Positions 10,801 through 21,714 of a stretch of DNA of 64,000 nt are shown in pieces. A program made the position numbers and the translations under genes. How positions within the stretch are numbered: the first letter of the stretch is position 1; the number at the start of each line of letters is the position of its first letter. The notes beneath the pieces were generated by a model. The model saw only the letters and a program-made list of their open reading frames with translations, searched no databases and was not told the DNA's origin. Origin of the DNA: Reticulitermes lucifugus (lineage: Eukaryota > Arthropoda > Insecta > Blattodea > Rhinotermitidae); the NCBI GenBank assembly GCA_026260175.1, contig JAKCWW010000233.1, forward strand, positions 68,581-132,580. Direction: 5' to 3'.

Positions 10801-12480
10801 CAGCATTAGTATCCAAGCCAAAGTAGAGTTTCTGTTTCTATTTAATCCAAAAATGGACTGTGTTATCCAAAGCAGCAGCATTTAACGCAGCATGTGCATT
10901 GTACTTATGTTGTCAAGGCCCCCGACCACAAGACTCAGCCATGACCCAAACAGAACAAAATGTCCTCTGTCATCTGCTTCGTTAGTTTGGCAACAGGTAA
11001 TATTTGGCGTTCATGTATGTAGTTCTTTCAACCAAACATGCATGATGTGTGGTATCTATAAATGCTGTAGCAACTGTTAAGAAAGTGCAATGGGTTAAAT
11101 TGTCACTTCCTCTGAAATTCAGATACTTTTTTATGGTTTACAATTTCTTTACCATTGTAATATTAAGAAAATCTGACAAAAAAAAAGGCCTGTCACAACC
11201 AGGAACCATTCACTTTGTACATAAAATCAGACAAAATACAGTGAATTCAAAAAATGATGCAATGGCCTATCCACAGAACTTTGCTGTACTAAGCCGCATT
11301 TAGCATTAACAGTTGTTACTGATATTACTACAATATATCTACTTATAATTTTTAATCAATTGTGAAATAATAACACCTCCATAACATGTTTTTCAGACAT
11401 TATGAAGTTTGCACTTAAGGCTGTGCTAGAGTGCCATCTTTTCATAACAGACAGTAGCCACATGTTCCTCTGTGATCTTTCTTTGACCAAATAATGCATC
11501 TTATACCCCAAAGAAGCTATAAAAGTAAGATAAACCTGCAACTTTCTGCCACTCAAATGAAGTTCAAAAGGGCAGATAGGGTGATATTTAAAGATGTCTC
11601 CAACTGATTATGTTATGGGAATGATAAACAAATGCACAGTTAAACTTACAATATACACACTTTTGAATTTGTCTTTGTAAGAAACATGCTGTGTTATGCA
11701 GTGGTTAATACACAAATTTATTGTCATATTGACGGAATTCTGGACATGATTAGTAATTTATAACAACCCTCTTCTACAGTACTTTATATTGGTCCCATCA
11801 GATACTGTATTTGGAGAAAATAATTTGCTCCCTCATAATTGCTTTCTTGTTCCCTTATTATATTTTAAAATAATTTAATGCCTTAGATGAAAATAATCCA
11901 CCATGAGATGTAAGTAATCCCCCCGCCCTCCAAAAACAAAAATCATAGCCCACAGAGATGGACTGCAAATACAGAATAACTCTGAAATACTGGCCATCAC
12001 AATCACCATCCCCTCATCTGCAAGTACAGGTCAGGATGTTGTGATCCACAGACAGACTTGGGAGCCACTGCTGCAGTCATGACTCTGGCACAACCCTGTG
12101 TTCTTAATTCTGCACATATTTTATCAAGACCACACACTGTGCAGTTGCGTGATGGTACACACTGCCCTAGGTGTCTCAACATTAACAAGTTCAACAAGTG
12201 GCTAAACATGATAACAACATTGTGATAACAGCTAAATATGAATAAGCATGTGCTCATTTGCAATAAATATATTTCACTATTATATACTTATTAACTATTT
12301 TTTGTGGACTTCATTTAACAAATGTATATGTGTACCAATAGGTACAACTCATAAATAAAATCATTGCCATGACAAGATAGAAAATTGAATAATTGAAATG
12401 TCTTTCCTCCAGGAATGCATCCTTAGCATTCAACAACATACTTCTGTATCTTCAAAGCAACAAATAATTGTTTGATATTT
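7890..12480. other. Gene-poor stretch downstream of METTL15
   Basis: No exon was recognised on either strand. It includes the METTL15 3' untranslated region (possible AATAAA signal at 8142-8147), a short TA microsatellite at about 8383-8399, and a LINE 3'-end relic near 9.1 kb. The remainder is AT-rich sequence without clear structure. Confidence 0.6.
9115..9215 (-). mobile_element. LINE 3'-end relic
   Basis: Read on the minus strand, the segment encodes HVAQDRNQWQVLVN, matching the AQDRxxWRxLV motif near the C terminus of endonuclease/reverse-transcriptase-type LINE proteins. It is short and truncated on both sides. Related copies lie near 4.8, 28.6 and 49.3 kb. Confidence 0.55.
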
Positions 12481-12484
12481 TATA

Positions 12485-12650
12485 TCAGGGGTTTACAAAT
12501 TTTCCAAAAAACTAGCATCCACCTCAAAATTCCAGGCACAAGGAGAGTGACATGACGCAAATCCCATACTGAGGACCCGCAAACATTAGGAGTCACTGTA
12601 CAAATTGTAGTCGCCATTGTGACCTGGTGCCCATGATTTGTGCATTCATT
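12485..12650 (-). repeat. Dispersed repeat family C
   Basis: One of five related copies in the window (also 13469-13615, 20722-20885, 29596-29712, 54697-54955). All share, in the forward sense of the repeat, a block like CCTCAGTATGG, a CATGTCACxCTCCT-like block and GAATTTTGAGGTGG, ending near TTTGTACACCCCTG. No coding potential is evident and the class is unknown. Confidence 0.6.
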
Positions 12651-12875
12651 ATATATCAAAACTGAGGATGGCATAAAAAATACCATGAAACTCTTATTAA
12701 TCATGCAAATTTCTTGACAAAATAAGAATGGTGCATTATTCCCTTCAGAATGAACTTTCAAGTGAACCACAACTCAATGTAAAATTCTCCAACAAGAATT
12801 TTACCCACCTTCTTGGAGCTCTTATGAAACAATCAGGAAGACATGCCAACATTCACATACATTAATAGAACATTG

Positions 12876-13162
12876 AAAAGATAAAGTTGTCCCTCTCCAC
12901 ACCATGAAGAAGAAATAGAGGCATAGCTCCATTCATTCTTAAACCATGGCAATAAATGGAGGTGAGTGGTGAACTTCATGCCCCTGCCACTTTACCCCCA
13001 GGGAAACAAAAAAAACAGTGCTCACTGAAGGGGTGGCTGGGTGCGTCCCACAGCTGGTCTGGACATTTTAAGGGAGAAAAAACCTCTTGTCCCTGCCAGG
13101 AATTTAACCCCAGATCGTCCAGCCTGTAGCCTATCACTATACTAAGCTATCCCAGCTCCCTC
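12876..13162 (-). mobile_element. tRNA-derived SINE (family S)
   Basis: The head lies at the right end: gagctgggatagctt resembles an A box and the GGGTTAAAT-like segment a B box. The body contains the shared blocks for the family (ccactgaa, ggctgggtg, tctggacattttaagg) and the tail end contains aaagttgtccctctccacaccatgaag. Diverged from the copy at 16346-16647. Confidence 0.75.
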
Positions 13163-13468
13163 CAGAATATCGAAGCTTGTGTCAAATTTGCTACTATGCT
13201 ACTACAGATTTTTTTTAATAGGTGTACGTCAATTTCCTGGCATTCTATTCACAATTCTTAAACATAAAATTTGTTTCTTTTAACCTTTCCTGCATCATAA
13301 GAATTTACTAAAATTCTTAATCCCTGATCACTTTTCCATTAATTTCATATTTTGGTTCTTCTTTCACTCATTAAAAGCCCAGAACACTAAAAGCCACTAC
13401 TTCCAGCAAGTCATTCACAGGAACTAAAATAATAGCAACATAAATGAACAGCAGATTGTAGCTGGCAT

Positions 13469-13615
13469 GCACAGATTTTCAAAAGAATCGAGAAGTCGCC
13501 TCAAAATTCTAGGTGCCAGAAGAGTGACATGAGGCAAGTTCAATACTGAGGACCCCACCATACAAAATATAGTTGCCTGGGCTACCTCGTGCCTGGGATT
13601 TGTGCACCCCTGGAC
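13469..13615 (-). repeat. Dispersed repeat family C
   Basis: Minus-strand copy sharing the CTCAGTATTG, CATGTCACTCTTCTGGCACC-like and GAATTTTGAGG blocks with the other four copies. Confidence 0.55.
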
Positions 13616-13860
13616 TGTGACATATACCACATACAACACAAAGGGGCAGGAAGGCACTCACAGAATATGTCAGAAATAACAAACTAGAGAAAATCTCAGG
13701 TATGGAATATATCATATATGACACAGGAAGAGTTAACATGAGACTCTTGTAGATTGTTTCATTGCTCCATCTTGTTTACTCATAAACAGTTATTTGTGTA
13801 TGTATATAAAACTGTAAACATGTTCAAACACATTAGGCATACTAGTATTTTTGAGTCACA

Positions 13861-14099
13861 TTAACCTTTAAACGATCAGGTTGATATTTAAATTTTTGGG
13901 CATAATTTATGAAAAATGTATTATTTGATTAAAGATATAAACTATGAAATAAATCGCATTTTGTGGAAAACAAAACGGAGATTATGTAGCTTGTCTTAAA
14001 AATGTGGCAAATTTCCTAGTTGCGTAAAAATATAAAATCAATTTCTATGGGTGATTTTTACATGTTTGCATATACAAATACAGGCCGTTTAGAGGTTAA
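13861..14099. mobile_element. piggyBac-type MITE, copy 1
   Basis: A 239-bp element that begins TTAACCTTTAAACG and ends CGTTTAGAGGTTAA, so the ends are inverted repeats and both borders carry TTAA, the target used by piggyBac elements. There is no reading frame. A related copy lies at 42447-42676 with shared internal blocks such as GCATTTTGTGGAAAA and GAGATTATG. Confidence 0.65.
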
Positions 14100-14321
14100 C
14101 AGAAAACACCTAAAAATGTCAACATAACAAGCTATAAATAAAGCAGGCAATTCTACACAATTTCATTGTTACTACCAAACAGGGTTTCTCTAAGAAGGCA
14201 AATTTTTATGATGCCTCTTAAGTATGTGATTAAGCATGCTTGAATTAGATATGTAAGTAGTTTAGAATAAATAACAAATACTGTACAATACAAAGTGATA
14301 GATGACAGAAGATACAAAGGT

Positions 14322-14605
14322 AAGAGTAAAGTTGTCCTTGTGGTTAATTAAGCACGACATGATGCAGATATATGGGGAAGCGTAGTTATAGCTCTATGTG
14401 TCCTTACCCTCAGCATTAGATGGAGGAACATTTCACCCTGAAGGAAAAAGTCCTGGTACCCAGTGAATAGGGGTCTGGATAAGACAAAGAATCAGTCTGG
14501 ATGCTGCACAGAAGAGAAAATCTCTGTCCCTGCCAGTAACCAAACCCCAATTCCTTGGTCATCCAGGTCATACCCCAGTCACTATGCTGACTGACCTATT
14601 CCTGC
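14322..14605 (-). mobile_element. tRNA-derived SINE (family S), degraded
   Basis: Contains the family blocks cctggtacccagtgaataggggtctgg, gaagagaaaatctctgtccctgcc and the head end catccaggtcataccccagtcactatgct in minus orientation; the tail end (aaagttgtccttgtgg) is partly disrupted. Confidence 0.6.
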
Positions 14606-15580
14606 TGTGTGAGAAAAAGTGGTCAATTATGTTGCAAGTGCAAAGAAGCACGTGAAAAAATATTACTCTGAGCGATAACGGCCTGAACAGCCTGTCATTT
14701 GTATTCATGTCTTAAACAATAAAATGTGAATGTACAAATCTGTAAGACTTACATATATTTTCAAAGTAGTACAATATTTAGTTCTGAATGAAATAAGGTT
14801 GAATATCAACAGTAACAAGCTATCTAGATCAATGTTACTTTCATCAATAAATGTTTTCAAACCACATACACTATTCATTGCATATCGGTCTTACCAGCTC
14901 AAAACAAGCACAGAAAGTGTATCATAGGGTTACAGGTGTAGTGACCACTCACATTTAGTGAGGTTATGCCCAAGAATAAGCATACCCATATTTATGTCAC
15001 AACCCACTTACTGTAAGTCAGAGAGTTAGTCCCACAAACAAATGTTTTACATTATCCATTAATCCTTTCCACTATCTATTATTTTTTTAATTCTACATAT
15101 TTCCCACTCCAATTTTTTTAGTAAAAACTGCTTATTAGCTGTTGTCACACAAGGAAACTTTAAGTTAAACTGAAAAATCAGTTTAAATTGTTTGTGCTCC
15201 ACTGTATACCAAAGATCATAGATGCTGCACAGAAGCCACAGATATGAACTGAATGTTTGCCCTGTAGGTGGCAGGAAACTACAGTAAATGGTGATATCAA
15301 CACTGCTGACATATGAGTGAAGAGAGTTAACAAATGTGCTAACTGTTCAGTCACAATTATTTTTGCTTACAGTCTGAATGTTCAGTATCAGTAAAAATGT
15401 ACCTGTCCAAAATCTTGTTCATGAATTGTGTTTTCATACCATTCTATTTCACAGTACTAATGCAAAGAATGCTGGTAGGTGTTTAGAACTTTATTACACA
15501 ACTACTAAATCTTCATTTCACACTGTTGACACCGTGCATCTTCGTCATATTAAATTAGGTTATAGACCAACTGATGCACA

Positions 15581-15602
15581 NNNNNNNNNNNNNNNNNNNN
15601 NN
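15581..15602. other. Assembly gap (22 N)
   Basis: A run of 22 N inside one arm of the inverted repeat of the small Penelope-like remnant. The size fits the matching interval of the other arm. Confidence 0.99.
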
Positions 15603-15628
15603 CTTTATTATTAAAATTGTTAAAATTG

Positions 15629-15670
15629 TACCCCTACACGTGTTTCGATCCTAGGATCATCGTCAGGGTT
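15629..15670 (-). ncRNA. Hammerhead ribozyme motif, copy B
   Basis: Minus strand: core CTGACGA (15666-15660), extra U 15659, helix II GATCC (15658-15654) against GGATC (15651-15647), GAAA (15646-15643), self-complementary helix III CACGTG (15642-15637), TA, cleavage expected after A15635. Helix I is short here (CC with GG), so this copy may be weak or inactive. Confidence 0.68.
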
Positions 15671-16345
15671 TCCCGTGTAGGGGTACAATTTTAATAATAA
15701 AGCTACTTAAAAAGTGGTTTTAGTGTGCATCAGTTGGTCTATAACCTAATTTAATACTAAATCTTCAGTACCCAACATAATTCAGTTTTAAACAAATTAG
15801 TTGGATGATCTAACCAGCTGTATCTGTGCATGATCATTCTGTGGGCTACCATATCTTACACTATCCAAAAAATATTCTTTGCATATTTCCAGTTCACCAC
15901 TAATTGAATGGTCAGCCTGAAACTGAAAAATAAACTGCAAACATATAGTGCCATTAAGGACCTTTTATGTGTATGATACTAAAAAAGTAAATACACTTAA
16001 AAATAATATGGCTTCCTGCCCCTGCTTTCTATCTCTAGCCAGCCCTAGAACTTTTCCTACACAACACTGTTAAAATAATGGATTACTGAATACAAGGATT
16101 ATTGTACGTAGGATTATCAAAGTAATAAATTTTTAAAACATGAACGAATGAGAAACAACAGCCACACCACAGTGCGTTCTTCTCTACAGTCATTTCTTTG
16201 ACCCATATTTTCACCAATACTGCATATCAATTTTTTGTGCAGAATTTTCTTTATCACATACAGTGTTCTGCATGATGCCTTTATAATGTATATTCACTGT
16301 CTCTGAAATGTTAATACTTATTACTGCACTTATACTTTTAAAGAG

Positions 16346-16647
16346 GTAAAGGTAAAAAAGTAAAGTTGTCCTTGTCCATGCCATGAAGGCATGGAGGGTT
16401 AGCAGATGTATAGTTCCACTCATTCTTAACCTTGGCACTAGATGGAAGTGAGTGGTTAACTGCACGCTCCGGACGCCTTACCCCCCAGGAAAGAACCATG
16501 GTACCCACTGAACAGGGGGCTGGGTGGGCCCCAGAACCGGTCTGGACACTTTAGAGAAGAGAAAATCTCTTGCCCATACTGAGATTGAAACCCTCTGTCC
16601 AGCTCATAGCCTAGTAGCTACACTTCCTACACTATCCTGGCTCCTTG
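16346..16647 (-). mobile_element. tRNA-derived SINE (family S), well preserved
   Basis: The best preserved copy. On the minus strand it begins at GGAGCCAGGATAGTGTAGG (A-box-like), followed by a B-box-like GGGTTTCAATC. The conserved body contains CACCCAGCCCCCTGTTCAGT and the tail end complements aaggtaaaaaagtaaagttg. It serves as the reference for the other S copies. Confidence 0.8.
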
Positions 16648-16649
16648 TT

Positions 16650-18645
16650 TAAACAGTAATGTTCAGTTATACATTAAATGTATTTATCTTTTCACATTAA
16701 CAATTGAAACAAACATTTTGAATTAATATTATGTGCTTATTTTATTTAAGCATGTTTCTTTACTTGCATATGTGCAGTACTTCTTCCTTTCACTGTTGTA
16801 TACCCACCACTATCAGCAGAATATCACACTATATGTTTATATTACAGACACATTTAGTTTCAGAAATAGTAATACAACTGCCAAAATTTGTATCTTTCAA
16901 AGAGAATGAAATAAATGAGCATTCATTTTCAAATGCATTAGTCCAAATGTAAATATCATCCACATTAAGAGATAATTTTACAATCAAATGTGAAATGAAA
17001 CCATTTTTTCAACATATTACTGGTCACATGTTCAGCACAGAAGACGGACAATTCTTGAAAGAGGAGTACAGTCATTAAATTTAATGCCCATACTCCATCT
17101 TGATATATAGACTAACTTCATGTAATATGAACAACTGCATAGATTTCCACTTTTACCTGATGACTCAAAACCAGATTCCAAAACATATTTCTATAACCCA
17201 AATGAGATGCTGGACAATGTCCAATATGCTGTAAATTCAATAAAATGCCTTTATCACAAACCTTCAGACTTGGCAAACAAAATTCCATCTTGAAAATAAC
17301 AACTATTTACTTATATATATGTTATGCAGACAAATGTACACAGTACTGTGTACATTTGTCTGCATAACATATATATAATTAAAAATGTATGGTACAAGTA
17401 ACGTAAACTATTTACTTCTTGATATATATAAGGTACAATCACAAACATCTTTCTTTGGATATGAAATACATACTGTGAATAGTGATTTTTATCCACTCAT
17501 CAGCTCATTTGGTTCAGATTAATTTTCAGGGATGTGCTCATAAGAATAGGCACAAAGGATAACACCCAAAATTTATGGTGGACTTCTACTCATACAACAG
17601 AAATGTTCTCGACAGTCAGTACCCATTAAGTTAGGATGAAGTGTCTGTGAGCCATACCTTAGGTTGCAAGGTAATGTAAGCTATGTTGCTTTATTTTGTG
17701 CTTCATATCTAGTTTACCTTATTTTTATTATTCTTGGCATACTTCCATGGTTTAACTTTACAAATTAATACTCATCAGTTATGGCACAGGAAAAGTTATA
17801 TCCACATACAACAGCTGAGAATGTGAAATAAATATACAAATAATAATGTATTTAGTGTATTTACCAACTACATTATTACTACCATCCTGCCATCTCATGC
17901 AAACTGTGCAACACATAAAACTGACAATGTTATTCAATAAGATATGGCACACTTATCACATGACTGTTATTGTATACTGCCCATTACTATTACAAATATG
18001 AATAAATTAGGCTTTAATGAGGTCACATATCCACTTACACAGAAAATTCATCAGAATTTATGTTTGTGAAATACCAATTAGGCTGCAAATGTGCAGTTTA
18101 TATAAGAAACACAACACAGAAACCTTTGCAGTAGAGCAATCTTGCATCACAAGTTGGTATGTAAGACTGATGTTTACAAAGGGCAAAAGAAAACTATACT
18201 TGTATGCAGCATTTTCACTTATGTTTCTTTTCACCATGTTTAGTTTCACTCAACTTCTGCAAGCGATTGCAAGGTAACTCCTACTCTGATATTTCTGTAA
18301 TACAATTACTATTTATGCATTTCTGGATTTTGTCCATTGTCCAGTATTCTGAACACAACACAACATTTTGATAACTCGATGTCCTTCAAGAGGGCTTTAT
18401 TGCAATACAAATACATTCACAGAATAGAAAGACACAAAGTGCATGGCCATCTGCTTGAAGCTCAAGCTTAACAAGTTCAAAATGTACTGGAATGATCAAC
18501 TGGTGGTACAAACACACTGTTATAAGGAAGGCATGACTGAAGTGAGACGTGTAGACTGTCCTGTGTGCTGACAAAATTATATTTAATGGAGGTATGAAGG
18601 AAAGTGTGTTCAAAAGCTATTTTGTTAGTCTGATGTTCCTGTGTC
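16650..18645. other. Gene-poor stretch with a large palindrome
   Basis: No exon was recognised. The only structure seen is the palindrome at 17311-17378. The rest is AT-rich unique-looking sequence. Confidence 0.55.
17311..17378. repeat. Perfect 68-bp palindrome
   Basis: The arms TTATATATATGTTATGCAGA... and its exact reverse complement meet at AGT|ACT (17344/17345) with no spacer. Each arm is 34 bases with no mismatch. It could extrude a cruciform, or be a very small palindromic MITE. Confidence 0.9.
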
Positions 18646-18654
18646 TTTTTACAG

Positions 18655-18915
18655 CAGGTCCCCAACTTGCTACGGGCTGGACAGTCCAGGGATCAAATCC
18701 TGGTGGGGGCGAGATTTTCCGCACCCATCCAGACAGGCCTTGGGGCTCACCCAGCCTCATGTATAATGGGTACCAGGTCTCTCTCCTGGAGGTAAGGCAA
18801 CCAGGGTGTGACACTGACCACCCATCCCCATCTAGCGCCGAGGTTAAAGAAAGAGTAGAGCTATACCTCTACTCTCCTTCTGGGCCTTCATGGCCTGTTC
18901 TAGAGTGAACTTTAC
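18655..18915 (+). mobile_element. tRNA-derived SINE (family S)
   Basis: Plus-orientation copy. It has a B-box-like GGGATCAAATCCTGG near 18691, the body blocks CATCCAGACAGGCCTTGGGG and CACCCAGCCTCATGTATAAT, then CCATCTAGCGCCGAGGTTAA and the tail GAACTTTACTTT. The A-box end is truncated. Confidence 0.72.
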
Positions 18916-21714
18916 TTTCATGGCCAATGAATGATAACAGATCTTTCTAATGGCAGGTGGCCCCCCACGTTTTCAGCTGTGATTAGAAAGAGATCTAGTT
19001 TGTGAAACAGCATATTGTGTTCAGGCTATCAAACAATGGGCAAATTCCAGACACTCTGCAATCCTAAAAAAATCATTGTATATGAATAACCATTTTTATC
19101 ACTATTTCAGCAATTATTACAAACATGTTCTGGCAAAATGGAAAAGTAACTTCAAACATACTTTTGTGAATAAAGTAAGATAGTAATATTACATGACTTT
19201 TTCTGAAAACATGTCTGCTGGTATTCAAAATGAAAAATTAAAGACAAAACTGTACTGGACCAGCAGATATGAGACTTCTTAGCAACAACAGTTTGTCAGT
19301 ATGATCACTGGCTGAAGACAGCACTAGTAATATTACTGTGAAAAAGTAAAATTGTGAAGTAAATGAGAATGTAAAGAACCTCCAACTTCAGGAACTCAAT
19401 ATACAAAATTTAGCTTGTTCCAAAGCCCTGTAACATACCTCTGAATTAAACAAGGATGTGAATTAAGAACTTTCACTGAATACCTCAACTTGGATGACCG
19501 TTTACATAAGTTCTGGGACTAGTTCTGCTGGCTCATCCAGTATATTTCAATACTATATGGTGACAAAACATGCCCCTTAGCTGCACTGTTAATACCTCTT
19601 CTCTACTGTCTCCAAGTCAACCCCAATTCAGTTCCTTTAATATGTAAAAGTAATGCATCTCTGGCCAAACAAGCTATTTAGTTACTTGAGGATAAATGTT
19701 ACAAAGGGATAAAGAAGAAATATAAATATTACTTCTACATAATTCATGATTACTGTTACATACCTCACAGTTTCCAGAATATAAGTATGTTAATATTCCA
19801 AGCCAGGCTGACATTCTCAATATCACATTCCACTTTTCTGTGAATATAAATTGGTTTAGCAAAAAACAGCTCCACGTGCAATATTTAAGAATTATTTCAT
19901 AGAAATAGATCAACAAACTTTCCTCACAGAGGTGGGGGGCCAATGTAATAATGTAGAGAAAACCTTTTTAATGACCCATTATGTGTAGTATTGTCAGGCT
20001 TATTGAAATGTTGACTGGTGGAAGTTGGTGCTGGGTGGCATTCAAGCAAGTAGAAAACAAACTGACTTCTCACAAAACAATTCATTGCTGAAGTCAGGCT
20101 GGCACGGCAGCAAGAGATGCACTTCTTCCACCACTCTTTGATATGTCAGTGCAACCTGCTGAACCAACATAAGACAGTAGCACAGTTAATGGTCTGGCAT
20201 CAGTTTCAATGCATGAAAGTCAAAGTATAAAAACACAGCCTCTGGGAAAGGCACATGGAAATTTAGCCTCTCAAATTCTACTTGGCACTGTTAACATTTT
20301 GGTAGATTCTTACGGTTTTAAATCCCACGTTTTCATCATAAGGCTTACGGATGTTAAAGATGAAATTAGGTTATGTAAGCAGTGAAGAGGAGTATGGACA
20401 TTCCACACTGCAAGCTTACAACATGTCTCGAAGACAGTATATTGGAATTTTACACCACATTTTAAAAATAATTATAGCATAAAATGTAAATGTATGTACA
20501 CACAGATTCAGTAAGACTTCAAAATTAGCTCCAATTAGAACTTTCTTATATATTCTTGTTGCCAAGGAAGAAGACACTTCTTGGACAGCTTGACTCTGAA
20601 GATGAAGGTGCTATGTCCTTTGAAGTGTTGGGAACTAATTACCCAGTGATACAGTATAACATCCCAAATAACTTGAATGTTCAATCAAGAACTTCCCTAT
20701 CAGAGACATATTCAGTAATTTGGAGGTGCACAGGTGCATAAATCCCGGGTACCAGGTCACCATGCTACTCAATTTTATACAGTGGTACCTAATATTTGTG
20801 GATCCTCAGTATGGAACTTCATTCATGTCACCTGTCTAGCACCTAGAATTTTGAGGTGGCTCCCAAAAAATTTGTACACCCATGCAGTAACTTAAGAATC
20901 TGCCTCAAGAAGTGAAATATTGACAAACATCATATCTACATATCAAACCCAAACCCCGCATAGTAGAACACTGGAATTGGTTCCTGAGCCAGATGACAAA
21001 CCTCTATAAAGTTGACATTGCATAAAGACATGGTGCAGTTAAAACATAGGGAAATATGCATGATACTGAATGCCACGACATGTACAGCTAGACAGTAAAG
21101 GTACTTGTAATCAGACTGCAACAGGAATTATTACAAATAAAATTATAAATTTGGAAGCTGACAATTTTAATGAAGACGTCCCCTTATAATGCAAGTAAAG
21201 AAGGAATATCAAATTTAACTTTATACCTGAAAAGACTTACATAGCAGTGTTCACTTAAAACTAGAACTCCAGTCTCAAAGAGCTCAGTGACAAGATAATG
21301 ATCTGTGACCCAAAACCTCACTAGTTACCTGTCTCACAGCTCACATAAAAAGCTGTATCTTGCAATAAACTGGTAACAAAGCAATCTGGCATTCCATCAT
21401 TAGGTAATCCAGAGACAAGCCAAAACATTACTGCACACTACAAACATGAATCATTTTAACTTTCTTAACTAACTTTTGGTGCCAATTCTAAAAATTTGTA
21501 TCCCACATACCACGAAAATAAACTCACTTTTTTTTGTGACCACCTATTAAAGCTTGTTCACTGTCATGAACTTCTAATACTATTACACACAATACACTCA
21601 AAATTACTCTCAAAATACAAACGTACATTCACAGTATTCATATATGAGGGAAAAATGTATTGTAAAGTTGCTACATAATAAGAACTGCCTTACCTTGCAT
21701 CCCTTATGTGAATC
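18916..21714. other. Gene-poor stretch, possible 3' UTR of the VWC gene
   Basis: No exon was seen apart from the VWC gene's 3' end just to the right. Near 20556-20740 a frame reading LPRKKTLLGQLDSEDEGA resembles a phrase I associate with dispersed insect transposon relics, and it runs into a family C repeat at 20722-20885. Confidence 0.5.
20722..20885 (+). repeat. Dispersed repeat family C
   Basis: Plus-strand copy with CACAGGTGCATAAATCCCGG, CCTCAGTATGGAACTTC, CATGTCACCTGTCTAGCACC and GAATTTTGAGGTGGCTCC blocks; its left half reads like a tRNA-related sequence but no full A/B box pair was confirmed. Confidence 0.6.

Larger units (their letters stand above)
15516..15755 (-). mobile_element. 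Short Penelope-like element remnant with 12-bp target duplication
   Basis: A 240-bp insertion flanked by the 12-base direct repeat actaaatcttca (15504-15515 and 15756-15767). Inside are inverted arms, 15548-15636 against about 15672-15755, surrounding a hammerhead motif. The arms share TATTAAATTAGG and the ctttattattaaaattg/gtacccctacacg block. The 22-N gap sits in the left arm opposite 15703-15726 of the right arm, so its content can be expected to mirror that part. No coding sequence remains. A target duplication of 12 bases fits target-primed reverse transcription. Confidence 0.62.
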
